The translations under genes were made by a program, and so were the position numbers. Of a DNA stretch of 31,429 bases, positions 7,648 through 15,779 are shown piece by piece (the first letter of the stretch is position 1; every line of letters starts with the position of its first letter). The notes beneath the pieces were generated by a model that worked only from the letters and a program-made list of their open reading frames with translations, ran no database searches and was not told the DNA's origin. The DNA is from CAUSKK01 sp963533935 (GTDB lineage: Bacteria > Pseudomonadota > Gammaproteobacteria > Cardiobacteriales > Cardiobacteriaceae): contig CAUSQL010000018.1 of NCBI GenBank assembly GCA_963533935.1, forward strand, positions 1 to 31,429. Direction: 5' to 3'.

Positions 7648-8438
7648 TCCAGCAGCAGGCTATCGTCGTTGATGCTTTCGCCCTTCTGCCGCTCGAACAA
7701 GGCCAGCAGGTCAGCCACGTCCGCCTTGGCCCGCGCTTCCCCGCTCAAATCGAAGGCCACCTGGCCCTGATGCAGCATGATGGTGCGGTCGCCGAAGTCC
7801 AGGGCCTGGCGCATGCTGTGGGTAATCATCAGCGTGGTCAGCCGCTGTTGGGCGACGATTTTCCCGGTCAATTTCAGCACGAAATGGGCGGTTTTCGGAT
7901 CCAGCGCCGCGGTGTGCTCGTCCAGCAGCAGCACCGCCGACGGGGTCAGACTCGCCATCAGCAGGCTCACCGCCTGGCGCTGGCCGCCGGACAGCAGGCC
8001 GATGCGGTCGTCCAAGCGGTTCTCCAGATTCAGTTGCAGCGCCGCCAGCACCTCGCGGAACTGGGCCAAATTAGCGGTGCTTAAAGCGCCCCGCAGGCTG
8101 CGGCTCCGGCCCCGTTGCAGGGCCAGGGCCAGGTTTTCCGCAATGGTCAGATTGGCGCAGGTGCCGGCCAGGGGATTCTGGAAGACCCGCGCCACCAGCG
8201 CCGCCCGCCGGTGGGCCGGCAGGTGGCTGATGTCCCGGTTATCGACGACGATTTTTCCCTGGTCCGGGAAAATCTCCCCAGCGATGCAGTTCAGCAGCGT
8301 GGATTTGCCGGCGCCGTTGGAGCCGATGACCGTAACGAATTCCCCCGGCTCCAGCTTCAGGGACAGGCCGCGCAGCACGTGGTTTTCCAGCACCGTGCCC
8401 GGATTAAAGGTCTTATGGATATTTTCCAGGCTAATCAT
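7644..8438 (-). CDS. ABC transporter ATP-binding protein (partner of ABC_sub_bind-type binding proteins)
   Basis: The product is 264 aa with Walker A GSNGAGKST near residue 39, Q-loop VFQNPLAG, signature LLSGGQRQA, Walker B VLLLDEHTAALD and H-loop MITHSM. The Walker B glutamate is followed by His (DEHTAALD), a form common in this transporter group. It is the last gene of an operon with three substrate-binding proteins and one permease, and overlaps the permease gene by 8 nt. It energises import, possibly of an amino acid as proposed for TrpXYZ. Its stop codon lies in a half copy of the intergenic repeat. Confidence 0.92.
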   Translation of the reverse strand: MISLENIHKTFNPGTVLENHVLRGLSLKLEPGEFVTVIGSNGAGKSTLLNCIAGEIFPDQGKIVVDNRDISHLPAHRRAALVARVFQNPLAGTCANLTIAENLALALQRGRSRSLRGALSTANLAQFREVLAALQLNLENRLDDRIGLLSGGQRQAVSLLMASLTPSAVLLLDEHTAALDPKTAHFVLKLTGKIVAQQRLTTLMITHSMRQALDFGDRTIMLHQGQVAFDLSGEARAKADVADLLALFERQKGESINDDSLLLD

Positions 8439-9321
8439 GGCTCTTACCCTTTAACTTCAACGGATTATTGGAAATCACAATGGCCAAGGTAACCAGCAGC
8501 GCCGTAATCAGGTTGAAATCCTGGGTCTTAATGCCCAGGCCCTTGATGTTCAAGGCCAGGGCAATGGCCAGCCGGTACATGATGGCGCCGAGAATGCAGC
8601 CCACCAGCGCCCGGCCGATGGTGCGCGGCGCCAGCAGCGCTTCGCCGCCGATGAGTGAGGCCAGCCCCACCACGATGGTGCCCATGCCCATTTGCACGTC
8701 GCTGTAGGACTGGCTCTGGGCCATCAGCGCGCCGGCCAGGCCCACCAGCCCGTTGGCCAGGCTGATGCCGAGCACAATCATCAGGCCGGTGTTAATGCCC
8801 TGGGCCCGGGCCATGGGCCCGTTCGCGCCGGTGGCACGAATGGCCAGGCCCAGCTGGGTGCGCAGAAACCACCAGAGCGCCAGCCCCACGGCCACCGCCC
8901 AGCAGCCGAAGAGCAGCACCTTCCATAGATAGGGGCTGAGGCCGAAGCTCAGGCCGCTGACGATGGTTTCCTTGCCGTGAATGGACAGGTTCGGCACCGC
9001 CATCACCCGCAGATTAATGGAGTAGAGGGCGGTCATCACCAGTATGGAGGCCAGCAGGTTCATGATTTTTAAGCGGACGTGCAGCCAGGCGGTCAATGCT
9101 CCGGCCAGGGCCCCGGCAAGAAAGCCACAGAGGCAGGCCAGCCAGGGGTTCAGGTCCTGATTAATCATCACCGCCGCCACCGCCGCGCCGAGGGGGAAGG
9201 AGCCGTCCACGGTCAAATCGGGAAAGTCCAGCACCCGGAAGGACAGGTAAATGGAGAAGGCCACCAGCCCATAGATGGCGCCGGAGGCCAGGGCGCCGTA
9301 CAGCTGAATTGCGCTTAACAT
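8431..9321 (-). CDS. ABC transporter permease, BPD_transp_2 type
   Basis: The product is 296 aa and strongly hydrophobic, with about eight membrane segments. Family-typical stretches are ASGAIYGLVAFSIYLSFRVL, DFPDLTVDGSFPLGAA and VVGLASLIGGEALL. It belongs to the branched-chain amino acid/ribose permease superfamily used with ABC_sub_bind binding proteins. ATG 9321 overlaps the TGA of the preceding gene (TGATG), so translation is coupled; a GTG one codon earlier is possible. It presumably works as a homodimer because no second permease is present. Its 3' end overlaps the ATPase gene. Confidence 0.9.
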   Translation of the reverse strand: MLSAIQLYGALASGAIYGLVAFSIYLSFRVLDFPDLTVDGSFPLGAAVAAVMINQDLNPWLACLCGFLAGALAGALTAWLHVRLKIMNLLASILVMTALYSINLRVMAVPNLSIHGKETIVSGLSFGLSPYLWKVLLFGCWAVAVGLALWWFLRTQLGLAIRATGANGPMARAQGINTGLMIVLGISLANGLVGLAGALMAQSQSYSDVQMGMGTIVVGLASLIGGEALLAPRTIGRALVGCILGAIMYRLAIALALNIKGLGIKTQDFNLITALLVTLAIVISNNPLKLKGKSHD

Positions 9322-10253
9322 CACTTAATTATTTCCTTGGCCCGGTCGCGCACCGCGGCGGGTATGGTCAGCTTAATCTTGTCCGCCGCCTTCTGATTCA
9401 GCAGCAGCTCCACGTCCTTGGGCGTAGTTACGGGTATATCCGCGATTTTCTTACCCTTGAGAATGGCCGCCACCTGGCCGCCGGTGCTGCGGCCCACCTG
9501 GTAGTAGTCGAAGCTGATGGCGGCGAGGGCGCCCTGCTTCACCAGCGCCGTGTCGGCGGTGAACAGGGGAATCTGCCCCTGCTCGCACAGGTCCACCAGC
9601 GTGGCCAGGGCGGAAACCACCGTGTTGTCCTGGACGATGTAGAGGGCGTCCACCTGGCCCAGCAGCTTGCTGCCCGCCTCCTGCACTTCGGAAGTCTTAG
9701 TCGCCGCCGCCTCCACCAGCTCGATGTTTTCCTTGGCCAGCGCTTCCTTTAATTCCTTCACTGCGGCCACCGCATTGGCTTCGCCGCCGTTGTAGATGGT
9801 GCCCACCTTTTTCACCTGGGGCAGTAACTCCTTAATCAGGCTAACGTTTTTCTCCACCGCTACCCGGTCGCTGACGCCGGTGATTTGGCCGTCGGTCTTG
9901 TCCCAGGCGCTCACCAGCTTGGCCGCCACCGGGTCGGTTACGGCGCTGAAGACCAGCGGAATGTCGCCGTGGCCGTTGGCCAGGGCCTGGGCCGCCGGCG
10001 TGCCGAGGCCCACCAGCACTGCCGGCTGGCCACCGATGAATTTTTCCGCAATTTGCAGGGCGATGGCGTTATTGCCCTGGGCGTTCTCGTACTCGTAATT
10101 CACGGTCAGCCCCTGGGCCTTAATTTCCTCCTCCAGGCCGCGGCGCACCTCGTTCAGGGCCGGGTGGTCGATGATTTGCGCAATGGCCACGGTCTTTGGT
10201 TCAGCCCCAGCGGCGCCGGCCAGCAGGGCGGCCAGCAGCAGTAATTTTTTCAT
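9321..10253 (-). CDS. ABC substrate-binding protein (TrpX-like), third of three tandem copies
   Basis: The product is 310 aa with a Sec signal MKKLLLLAALLAGAAGA and then the ABC_sub_bind fold. Typical motifs are IAQIIDHPALNEVRRGLEEE, GNNAIALQIAEKFIG, GTPAAQALANG, VFSAVTDPVAAKLV, VGTIYNGGEAN and FDYYQVGR. Related proteins such as TrpX are proposed to bind tryptophan or other aromatic amino acids; the ligand is not established here. It overlaps the upstream paralogue by ATGA and the permease gene by one base. It is closest to the middle copy; the run around VGTIYNGGEAN and ELVEAAATKT is nearly the same in both, at DNA level too. Confidence 0.92.
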   Translation of the reverse strand: MKKLLLLAALLAGAAGAEPKTVAIAQIIDHPALNEVRRGLEEEIKAQGLTVNYEYENAQGNNAIALQIAEKFIGGQPAVLVGLGTPAAQALANGHGDIPLVFSAVTDPVAAKLVSAWDKTDGQITGVSDRVAVEKNVSLIKELLPQVKKVGTIYNGGEANAVAAVKELKEALAKENIELVEAAATKTSEVQEAGSKLLGQVDALYIVQDNTVVSALATLVDLCEQGQIPLFTADTALVKQGALAAISFDYYQVGRSTGGQVAAILKGKKIADIPVTTPKDVELLLNQKAADKIKLTIPAAVRDRAKEIIK

Positions 10254-11191
10254 TTAATCACCTCCTGGGCGCGCTCCAGCACCGCCGGCGGCAGCTTCAG
10301 GCCCATTTTTTCCGCCGCCGCCGGATTAATGACCAGGCGAATTTCCTTGGGCGTGGCCACGGGAATTTCCGCCACCGGCTTACCCCGAAGAATGGCGGCC
10401 ACCTGGCGGCCCGCCTCCCGGCCCACCTCCCGATAATCGAAGGATTGGGCGGCGATGGCACCGTTCTTCACCGAACCCACGTCGCTGGCGAAGACCGGCA
10501 ACTTATTTTCCTCGCCGGTCTGGACGATGGTTTTCACCGCCGACACCGCCGTGTTATCGAGCGTTAAAAGAATCACGTCCACCTTACCCACCAGCGCCTG
10601 GGCCGCCTCCTGCACTTCGGCGGTCTTGGTGGCCGCCGCCTCCACCAGCTCCAGGTTTTCCTTGGCCAGGGCGGCCTTTAATTCCTTGATGGCCGCCGCC
10701 GAATTGGCTTCGCCGCCGTTGTAGATGGTGCCCACCTTCTTAAGGTCCGGCTTTAATTCCTTTATCAGGGCGATGTTCTTGGCCAGGGGTACGCCGTCCA
10801 CCACGCCGGTTACGTTTTTATCGGTGCGCTCCCAGCTGTCCACCAGCTTGGCCGCCACCGGGTCCGTTACCGCCGCGAAGACCAGCGGCACCTGGCCGTT
10901 TAAAACCCCCAGCGCCGCCTGGGCCGCCGGCGTGCCGATGGCCACCAGCACGTCCGGATTCTGGCCGGCCATCTTCTCGGCGATTTGCAGGGCGATGGCG
11001 TTATTGCCCTGGGCGTTCTCCAAATCCAGCTTTACCTTGATTTTCTCCTTAATCAGCTGCTCCTCCAGGCCGCGGTAGGTGTCGTTCAGGGCCGGGTGGT
11101 CGATGATTTGGCTCACGGCCACGTGATTTAATTTGTCGTCGCCGTGGCTCAGGCCGGCGACGAGAGCTAGGGCCAGCAGTAATTTCCTCAT
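10250..11191 (-). CDS. ABC substrate-binding protein (TrpX-like), second of three tandem copies
   Basis: The product is 313 aa with a Sec signal MRKLLLALALVAGLSHG and the same motif series: VAVSQIIDHPALNDTYRGLE, GNNAIALQIAEKMAG, GTPAAQAALG, VFAAVTDPVAAKLV, VGTIYNGGEAN and FDYREVGREAG. The start ATG overlaps the previous stop as ATGA. The Ile-Ile-Asp-His-Pro-Ala-Leu-Asn stretch is identical to the third copy, so the ligands may be similar. The pocket regions differ (for example GVVDGVPLAKN versus GVSDRVAVEKN), which leaves room for different specificity. Confidence 0.92.
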   Translation of the reverse strand: MRKLLLALALVAGLSHGDDKLNHVAVSQIIDHPALNDTYRGLEEQLIKEKIKVKLDLENAQGNNAIALQIAEKMAGQNPDVLVAIGTPAAQAALGVLNGQVPLVFAAVTDPVAAKLVDSWERTDKNVTGVVDGVPLAKNIALIKELKPDLKKVGTIYNGGEANSAAAIKELKAALAKENLELVEAAATKTAEVQEAAQALVGKVDVILLTLDNTAVSAVKTIVQTGEENKLPVFASDVGSVKNGAIAAQSFDYREVGREAGRQVAAILRGKPVAEIPVATPKEIRLVINPAAAEKMGLKLPPAVLERAQEVIK

Positions 11192-12156
11192 TTTTTCTCC
11201 TCGTTAATGATGGTATCGGCGCGCTTAATTAGGCTGTCCGGCAGTGCTAGGCCGAAGGCTTTGGCGGCGGCGGGATTAATCACCAGGCGGAATTTGCCCA
11301 CCGACCGCACGGGAATTTCCCCGGCCGCCTTGCCCTTGAGAATTTCCGCCACCAGCTGGCCGGTGTCGCGGCCCACGTCGTAGTAATCGAAGCCCAGGGC
11401 CAGCACCGTGCCGCGCTGCACCGAATCCACGTCGGCGCTAAAGACGGGAATTTTCTGTTCCCGCGCCACTGCGAGCAGGCTGTCCAGGGCGGAAACCGCC
11501 GTGTTATCCAGCACGATGAAAATGCCGTCCACGCCGGCCAGAGACGCCGTCGCCTCCTGCACTTCGCTGGACTTGGTGGCCGGCGCTTCCACCAGCTCGA
11601 TGTGCTGTTCCTTTAAATAATCCTTGAGCTTGGCCACCGACGCTGACGCATTGGCGTCGCCCGGGTTGTAGACCGTGCCCAGCTTCTTCAGCTGCGGCAG
11701 GGCCTCGCGGACCACCGCCAGCTGCTTGTCCAGGGGAATAGCGTCCATGGTGCCGGTGATATTCTTGCCCGGCTTATCCAGGCTGGGCACCAATTTGGCC
11801 GCCACCGGGTCGGTGATGGAGGCGAAGACCAGTGGCACCTTGCCGTTCAACACGTTGGCTGCCGCCTGGGCCGCCGGCGTGGCGATGGCCACCACCACGG
11901 TGGGATTCAGACCGAGGAATTTCTCCACAATCTGCTGGGCGATGACCGGCTGGCCCTGGCTGTTCTCCTGCTCGTAACGCACGGCCAGGCCCTGGGCCTT
12001 GAGCTCGTCCTGAATGCCCTGGTTAATGGCGTTGAGGGAGGGGTGTTCGACGAATTGCACGATGGCCACGGTGGCCGGTTTGGCGCTGTCCGTGGCGGAC
12101 TGGCTGAAGGCCAAATTAGCGCAAAGGCCAAGGGCCGCCAGCAGAAATTTCTTCAT
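11188..12156 (-). CDS. ABC substrate-binding protein (TrpX-like), first of three tandem copies
   Basis: The product is 322 aa with a Sec signal MKKFLLAALGLCANLAFS and then ABC_sub_bind motifs VAIVQFVEHPSLNAINQGIQ, ATPAAQAAANVLNG, VFASITDPVAAKLV, LGTVYNPGDANAS and FDYYDVGRDTG. It is the most divergent of the three: NPGDAN replaces NGGEAN and VEHPSLN replaces IDHPALN. It is the first gene of the operon. ATG 12156 follows AGGA, and a TATAAT box lies about 30 nt upstream. A Ser/Thr-rich spacer follows the signal peptide. Confidence 0.92.
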   Translation of the reverse strand: MKKFLLAALGLCANLAFSQSATDSAKPATVAIVQFVEHPSLNAINQGIQDELKAQGLAVRYEQENSQGQPVIAQQIVEKFLGLNPTVVVAIATPAAQAAANVLNGKVPLVFASITDPVAAKLVPSLDKPGKNITGTMDAIPLDKQLAVVREALPQLKKLGTVYNPGDANASASVAKLKDYLKEQHIELVEAPATKSSEVQEATASLAGVDGIFIVLDNTAVSALDSLLAVAREQKIPVFSADVDSVQRGTVLALGFDYYDVGRDTGQLVAEILKGKAAGEIPVRSVGKFRLVINPAAAKAFGLALPDSLIKRADTIINEEKK

Positions 12157-12185
12157 GGCGTTTTTCCTAGTAATTCAAAGGAAAA

Positions 12186-12191
12186 ATTATA
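12186..12191 (-). promoter_or_regulatory. -10 box of the three-binding-protein ABC operon
   Basis: A perfect TATAAT on the minus strand lies 30-35 nt upstream of ATG 12156. It would place the transcript start near 12179 and leave a leader of about 22 nt with an AGGA ribosome site. No good -35 hexamer is seen at 16-18 nt spacing, so an activator may be needed. Confidence 0.4.
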
Positions 12192-12224
12192 AGGGATAGG
12201 GGCTGCGGGCCATGGCAGGACTTA

Positions 12225-12301
12225 TACCGACGGAGGGGCGCTTACCCTGTATGTATTTAAACCGTTAATTACATACAGCATAAGCGCCCGGCTGTCGGTA
12301 A
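12225..12301. repeat. Palindromic intergenic repeat, copy R3 (in a divergent promoter region)
   Basis: The outer arms TACCGACGGAGGGGCGC and GCGCCCGGCTGTCGGTA and the inner arms around CTGTATGTA / TACATACAG are both present. The loop is TTTAA-accg-TTAAT. This full copy lies between two divergent genes, the ABC operon and mfd, so it cannot serve there simply as a transcription terminator for a neighbour. Confidence 0.88.
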
Positions 12302-12371
12302 TTGTCGCCCCGAGCCGCCCGGTGGGACTGGTAAAAAGGGCCGGGGCGCCGTAGGCTACTCACCTTTTTAT

Positions 12372-15300
12372 ATGCACAACCTGCCCTTTCTCATCGGCCG
12401 GGAGCAGCCCGCTGGCAATCTCCTCCTGGTGGCCAACGACGACGGCCAGAGCCTCTATCTGGTGGAATTGCTGAAATTCTTCTGCGCCGGCCGGAACATT
12501 CTCCACTTTCCCAGCTGGGAAACCCTGCCCTACGACCAGTACAGCGCGCCGCGCGAACTGGTCAGCCAGCGGCTCCAGGTGCTCAGCCAGCTGCCCAGCG
12601 CCGAAGACGCGTTAATCGTCATCGCCGCGCCGAGCCTGCGCCAGCGGCTCTGCCCGCAGAGCCACCTCGACCGCCAGGGCCTGTGGCTCCACCTCGGCCA
12701 GCGGCTGCCCCCCGACGCTTACCGCCAGCGGCTGGCCCGGGCCGGCTATCGGGAGGTGCGTTCCCTAAAGAATCCGGGGGATATGCTGGTTTTCCCCCAG
12801 CAGCTGGATTTGTACCCCTTCGCCGGCGGTTTGCCCGTGAGCGTGCGCTGGCAGGGGGAACGGGTCAGCGAGCTGCGGCGGCTGGATTTAAAGACCAATG
12901 AAACCAAGGTGCTGGCCAAGGAAATCAATCTGCTGCCGGCGGCGGAGCTGGATTTAAGCCAGCCGCTGCTGCCGCCGGGGCAAAATCCCGATTACTTTCT
13001 GCCGCGCTTCTTCAGCGAAACCGCCTGCTTCCTGGACTACCTGCCTTCGGCCACCCGGCTGCGGACGGTGGACAATCTGCCGGCCCTGCTCGACCAGCAC
13101 CGGGAATTCTGCCGCGGCCGCTGGCGCGAGGGGCTGCCGGCGGAAGAGGAGGTCTGGTTCGAGCCAGCGACAATTCTCGACCGGCTTAGGGCCTTAAAAC
13201 CTCTAGAGCTCCGGGGTGAAGTGCTGGATTTGCCCTTCAGCGGCACCGGCGGCGAGCGCCAGCGCCAGTGGGAAGACTACCGGCGCCAGTTCGCCGAAAC
13301 CTTCATTTACAGCTCCAGCCCGCTGGACAGCGACGCCATCTTCAGCCCCCTGCGCCACAGCTTCAGCTGCGGCGACCAGGCCCATTTATTCAAGGGCGAC
13401 CTGGAAGCGGGCGGCCCGGAACGGAGCAAGGCCACCACCCTCATCGGCGATTTGGCCCATCTGCAGCTGGGGGCGCCGGTCATTCACAGCGATTTCGGCG
13501 TCGGCCGCTACGAGGGTTTGGAGGAAATTGACGGGGAGGAAATGCTGAAACTGCGCTACCAGGACGGGGCCATCTGCCTGGCGGTGAGTCAGCTGAATCT
13601 GCTGGTGAAGTACAGCGGCCCGGAGGAATCGGCGCCCCTGCACAGCCTCAGCGGCAAGGAATGGCAGAAGCTGCGCGCCCGGGTGAAGAAATCCGTGGAC
13701 GACGTAGCCGCCCAGCTGCTGGAACGGCAGGCGCAGCGGGAACGGGCCGCCGGCCTGCCCCTGCGCATTGAGCGGGAGCAGCTGCAACTCTTCAACAGCG
13801 CCTTTCCCTACAAATTAACCCCCGACCAGGCCAGCGCCATCGAGGCGGTAACTAAAGACCTGGCCGCCGACCGGCCCATGGACCGGCTCATCTGCGGCGA
13901 CGTGGGCTTCGGCAAGACGGAAGTGGCCCTGCGCGCCAGCTTCATTGCCGTTAAGGCCGGCTACCAGGTGGCGCTGCTGGCGCCCACCACCCTGCTGGCG
14001 GAACAGCACGAGCAGAAGTTCCGCGAACGCTTCCGCAATTTCGCCCGCCTCGGGGCCCTCAGCCGCTTTAAGAGCGCCAAGGAGCAGAAGGAAATCCTGC
14101 GCCAGCTGGCCGCCGGCGAACTGGATTTAATCATCGGCACCCACCGGCTATTGCAGAAGGACGTGGCCTTTAAGAATCTCGGTCTGCTCATCATCGACGA
14201 GGAACAGCGCTTCGGCGTGCGCGCCAAGGAGAAGCTGAAGGAGCTGCGCCAGAACGTGAATCTTTTAACCCTAAGCGCCACGCCCATTCCCCGCACCCTG
14301 TCCATGGCCCTGAACGGCCTGCGGGATTTAAGCATCATCAATACGGCGCCCCGCGGCCGCCAGAACATCATTACCCGGCGCATGACCTGGGACGAGGAGC
14401 TAATCCGCGAGGGCTGCCAGCGGGAACTGGCCCGCGGCGGGCAGATTTACTTCCTCCACAACGACGTGGCGACCATGGAACGCATGGAGCGGCTGCTGCA
14501 GGAAATCGTGCCGGGCCTGCGCATTGCCGTGGCCCACGGGCAAATGCACGAGCGGGAGCTGGAACGGGTCATGTTGGACTTTGCCGCCGGCCGCTACGAC
14601 CTGCTGCTATCCAGCACCATCATTGAATCGGGCATCGACATTGCCAACGCCAACAGCATTTTCATCAACCGGGCCGACCGCTTCGGCCTGGGCCAGCTGC
14701 ACCAGCTGCGCGGCCGGGTGGGCCGCGGTTCCCAGCAGGCCTACGCCTACTTGATTAGCCCCGCCGACAGCCAGCTGTCCAGCGACGGCCAGAAGCGGCT
14801 GGACGCCTTCTGCCAGCTGAACAGCCTGGGCGCCGGCTTTCTGCTGGCTAGCCAGGATTTGGAAATCCGCGGCGGCGGCGAGGTGTTGGGTTTAAACCAG
14901 AGCGGTAAGGGCACGGAGCTGGGCCTGGGTTACTACCTGGAGCTGCTGGAAAGCACCGTGGAACAGATGAAGAACGAACGGTTGGGCCGGGCCGCGCCGA
15001 GCCCCGTAACCATTGACCTGGCCATTAACGCTTCCCTGCCAGCGGAATTAATCCGCAATCCGCAGCGGCGGCTGGCCTACTACCAGCAGCTGGCCCAGGC
15101 CAAGGAGCGGCGCGAGATAGACGCGGTGCTGCGGGACATCGAGGAGAATTACGGGCCGCTGCGCGACGACGAGCTGGAGCTGTTCCAGCTGCACGAGCTG
15201 CGGCTGCTGGCGGAGGCGGTGGGCATCAGGGAAATTCGCCAGCAAAAACAGCAGCTTAGCCTGACGGTGGGCGCCGAACCGCAGCTGAATCGGGAGAAGC

Positions 15301-15434
15301 TGCTGAGGCTGCTGGCAGGCCAGCCGGAGCGCTACCAGCTGCGCGACGGCAACCGCATTGTCATTGGGCTGGCGGCCGAAAATGTGCTTAGGCTCGTGAA
15401 GGACTTTCTCAATGAAATTAAGGAGCAACCATGA
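12372..15434 (+). CDS. mfd: Mfd, transcription-repair coupling factor, compact form
   Basis: The product is 1020 aa, against about 1150 in E. coli. Mfd removes stalled RNA polymerase at lesions and recruits UvrA. In order it has a UvrB-like N-terminus (residues 1-200, with SWETLPYDQYSAPRELVSQR), a shortened middle, an RNA polymerase-interacting domain near 372 (SDFGVGRYEGLEE), Walker A CGDVGFGKTE near 509, DEEQ near 610, SATPIPRTL, LHQLRGRVGR and a C-terminal TRCF domain near 885-960. The missing 110 or so residues come from the D1-D3 region. The loop usually reading RGxxxD in UvrB-homology domains reads VFPQQLD here. ATG 12372 has only a weak upstream AGG. A possible leader hairpin CGCCCCG/CGGGGCG spans 12306-12348. 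The stop overlaps the next start as ATGA. Confidence 0.95.
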   Translation: MHNLPFLIGREQPAGNLLLVANDDGQSLYLVELLKFFCAGRNILHFPSWETLPYDQYSAPRELVSQRLQVLSQLPSAEDALIVIAAPSLRQRLCPQSHLDRQGLWLHLGQRLPPDAYRQRLARAGYREVRSLKNPGDMLVFPQQLDLYPFAGGLPVSVRWQGERVSELRRLDLKTNETKVLAKEINLLPAAELDLSQPLLPPGQNPDYFLPRFFSETACFLDYLPSATRLRTVDNLPALLDQHREFCRGRWREGLPAEEEVWFEPATILDRLRALKPLELRGEVLDLPFSGTGGERQRQWEDYRRQFAETFIYSSSPLDSDAIFSPLRHSFSCGDQAHLFKGDLEAGGPERSKATTLIGDLAHLQLGAPVIHSDFGVGRYEGLEEIDGEEMLKLRYQDGAICLAVSQLNLLVKYSGPEESAPLHSLSGKEWQKLRARVKKSVDDVAAQLLERQAQRERAAGLPLRIEREQLQLFNSAFPYKLTPDQASAIEAVTKDLAADRPMDRLICGDVGFGKTEVALRASFIAVKAGYQVALLAPTTLLAEQHEQKFRERFRNFARLGALSRFKSAKEQKEILRQLAAGELDLIIGTHRLLQKDVAFKNLGLLIIDEEQRFGVRAKEKLKELRQNVNLLTLSATPIPRTLSMALNGLRDLSIINTAPRGRQNIITRRMTWDEELIREGCQRELARGGQIYFLHNDVATMERMERLLQEIVPGLRIAVAHGQMHERELERVMLDFAAGRYDLLLSSTIIESGIDIANANSIFINRADRFGLGQLHQLRGRVGRGSQQAYAYLISPADSQLSSDGQKRLDAFCQLNSLGAGFLLASQDLEIRGGGEVLGLNQSGKGTELGLGYYLELLESTVEQMKNERLGRAAPSPVTIDLAINASLPAELIRNPQRRLAYYQQLAQAKERREIDAVLRDIEENYGPLRDDELELFQLHELRLLAEAVGIREIRQQKQQLSLTVGAEPQLNREKLLRLLAGQPERYQLRDGNRIVIGLAAENVLRLVKDFLNEIKEQP

Positions 15435-15631
15435 AAAAAATCCTCACCCTAACCCTGCTGGCCCTGGCCGGCTGCGACAGCAATATGAGCAGCGAGGCCC
15501 AGGAAAATATCCTCAACCAGCAGAAGGAGCACGCCGACAAGCGGCTGGAGCAGATGAACAAAGAGGTGGATAAGAACGTGCAGCGGCTGGAACAGGTCAG
15601 CGGCGTTACCAGCGACAACCCCATGCTGTAG
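15431..15631 (+). CDS. Small lipoprotein with coiled-coil-like helix
   Basis: The product is 66 aa with a signal peptide and lipobox LAGC (Cys about residue 15). A charged, mostly helical segment follows with heptad-like spacing (ENILNQQKEHADKRLEQMNK), then a short tail. The start ATG lies inside the mfd stop (ATGA) behind AAGGAG, so it is translationally coupled to mfd. The link to mfd may be only positional. I do not recognise the family; an envelope-located helical lipoprotein is the safe description. Confidence 0.75.
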   Translation: MKKILTLTLLALAGCDSNMSSEAQENILNQQKEHADKRLEQMNKEVDKNVQRLEQVSGVTSDNPML

Positions 15632-15638
15632 TTATAGA

Positions 15639-15711
15639 TACAACGGGGCGCTTTGGCTGTATGTAATTAACCCTAAAATACATACATTATAAGCGCCCTG
15701 TTGTTGGTAAA
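15639..15711. repeat. Palindromic intergenic repeat, copy R4
   Basis: The outer left arm is TACAACGGGGCGC and the inner left arm GCTTTGGCTGTATGTA. The loop is AT-rich. The inner right arm is TACATACATTATAAGCGC and the outer right arm GCGCCCTGTTGTTGGTAAA. The outer arms carry the ACAAC/GTTGT variant in place of CGAC/GTCG, keeping complementarity. It forms the left border of the tandem gene duplication. Confidence 0.85.
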
Positions 15712-15719
15712 TGGCCTTA

Positions 15720-15754
15720 AACATACAACATGGCGCTTTGCCTGTTTGTAAATT
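15720..15754. repeat. Half copy R5 upstream of paralogue 1
   Basis: Left outer and inner arms only (AACATACAACATGGCGC followed by GCTTTGCCTGTTTGTAAA). It lies about 25 nt upstream of the start codon, so it would be in the 5' leader or promoter. The same half copy precedes paralogue 2. Confidence 0.75.
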
Positions 15755-15779
15755 CCCAATTTTTTAACCAGGAGAACCT

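Noticed and set aside
13386..13787. Long minus-strand frames within mfd
   Set aside because: They are typical shadows of a GC-rich gene, low in recognisable features and opposite a well-conserved helicase.
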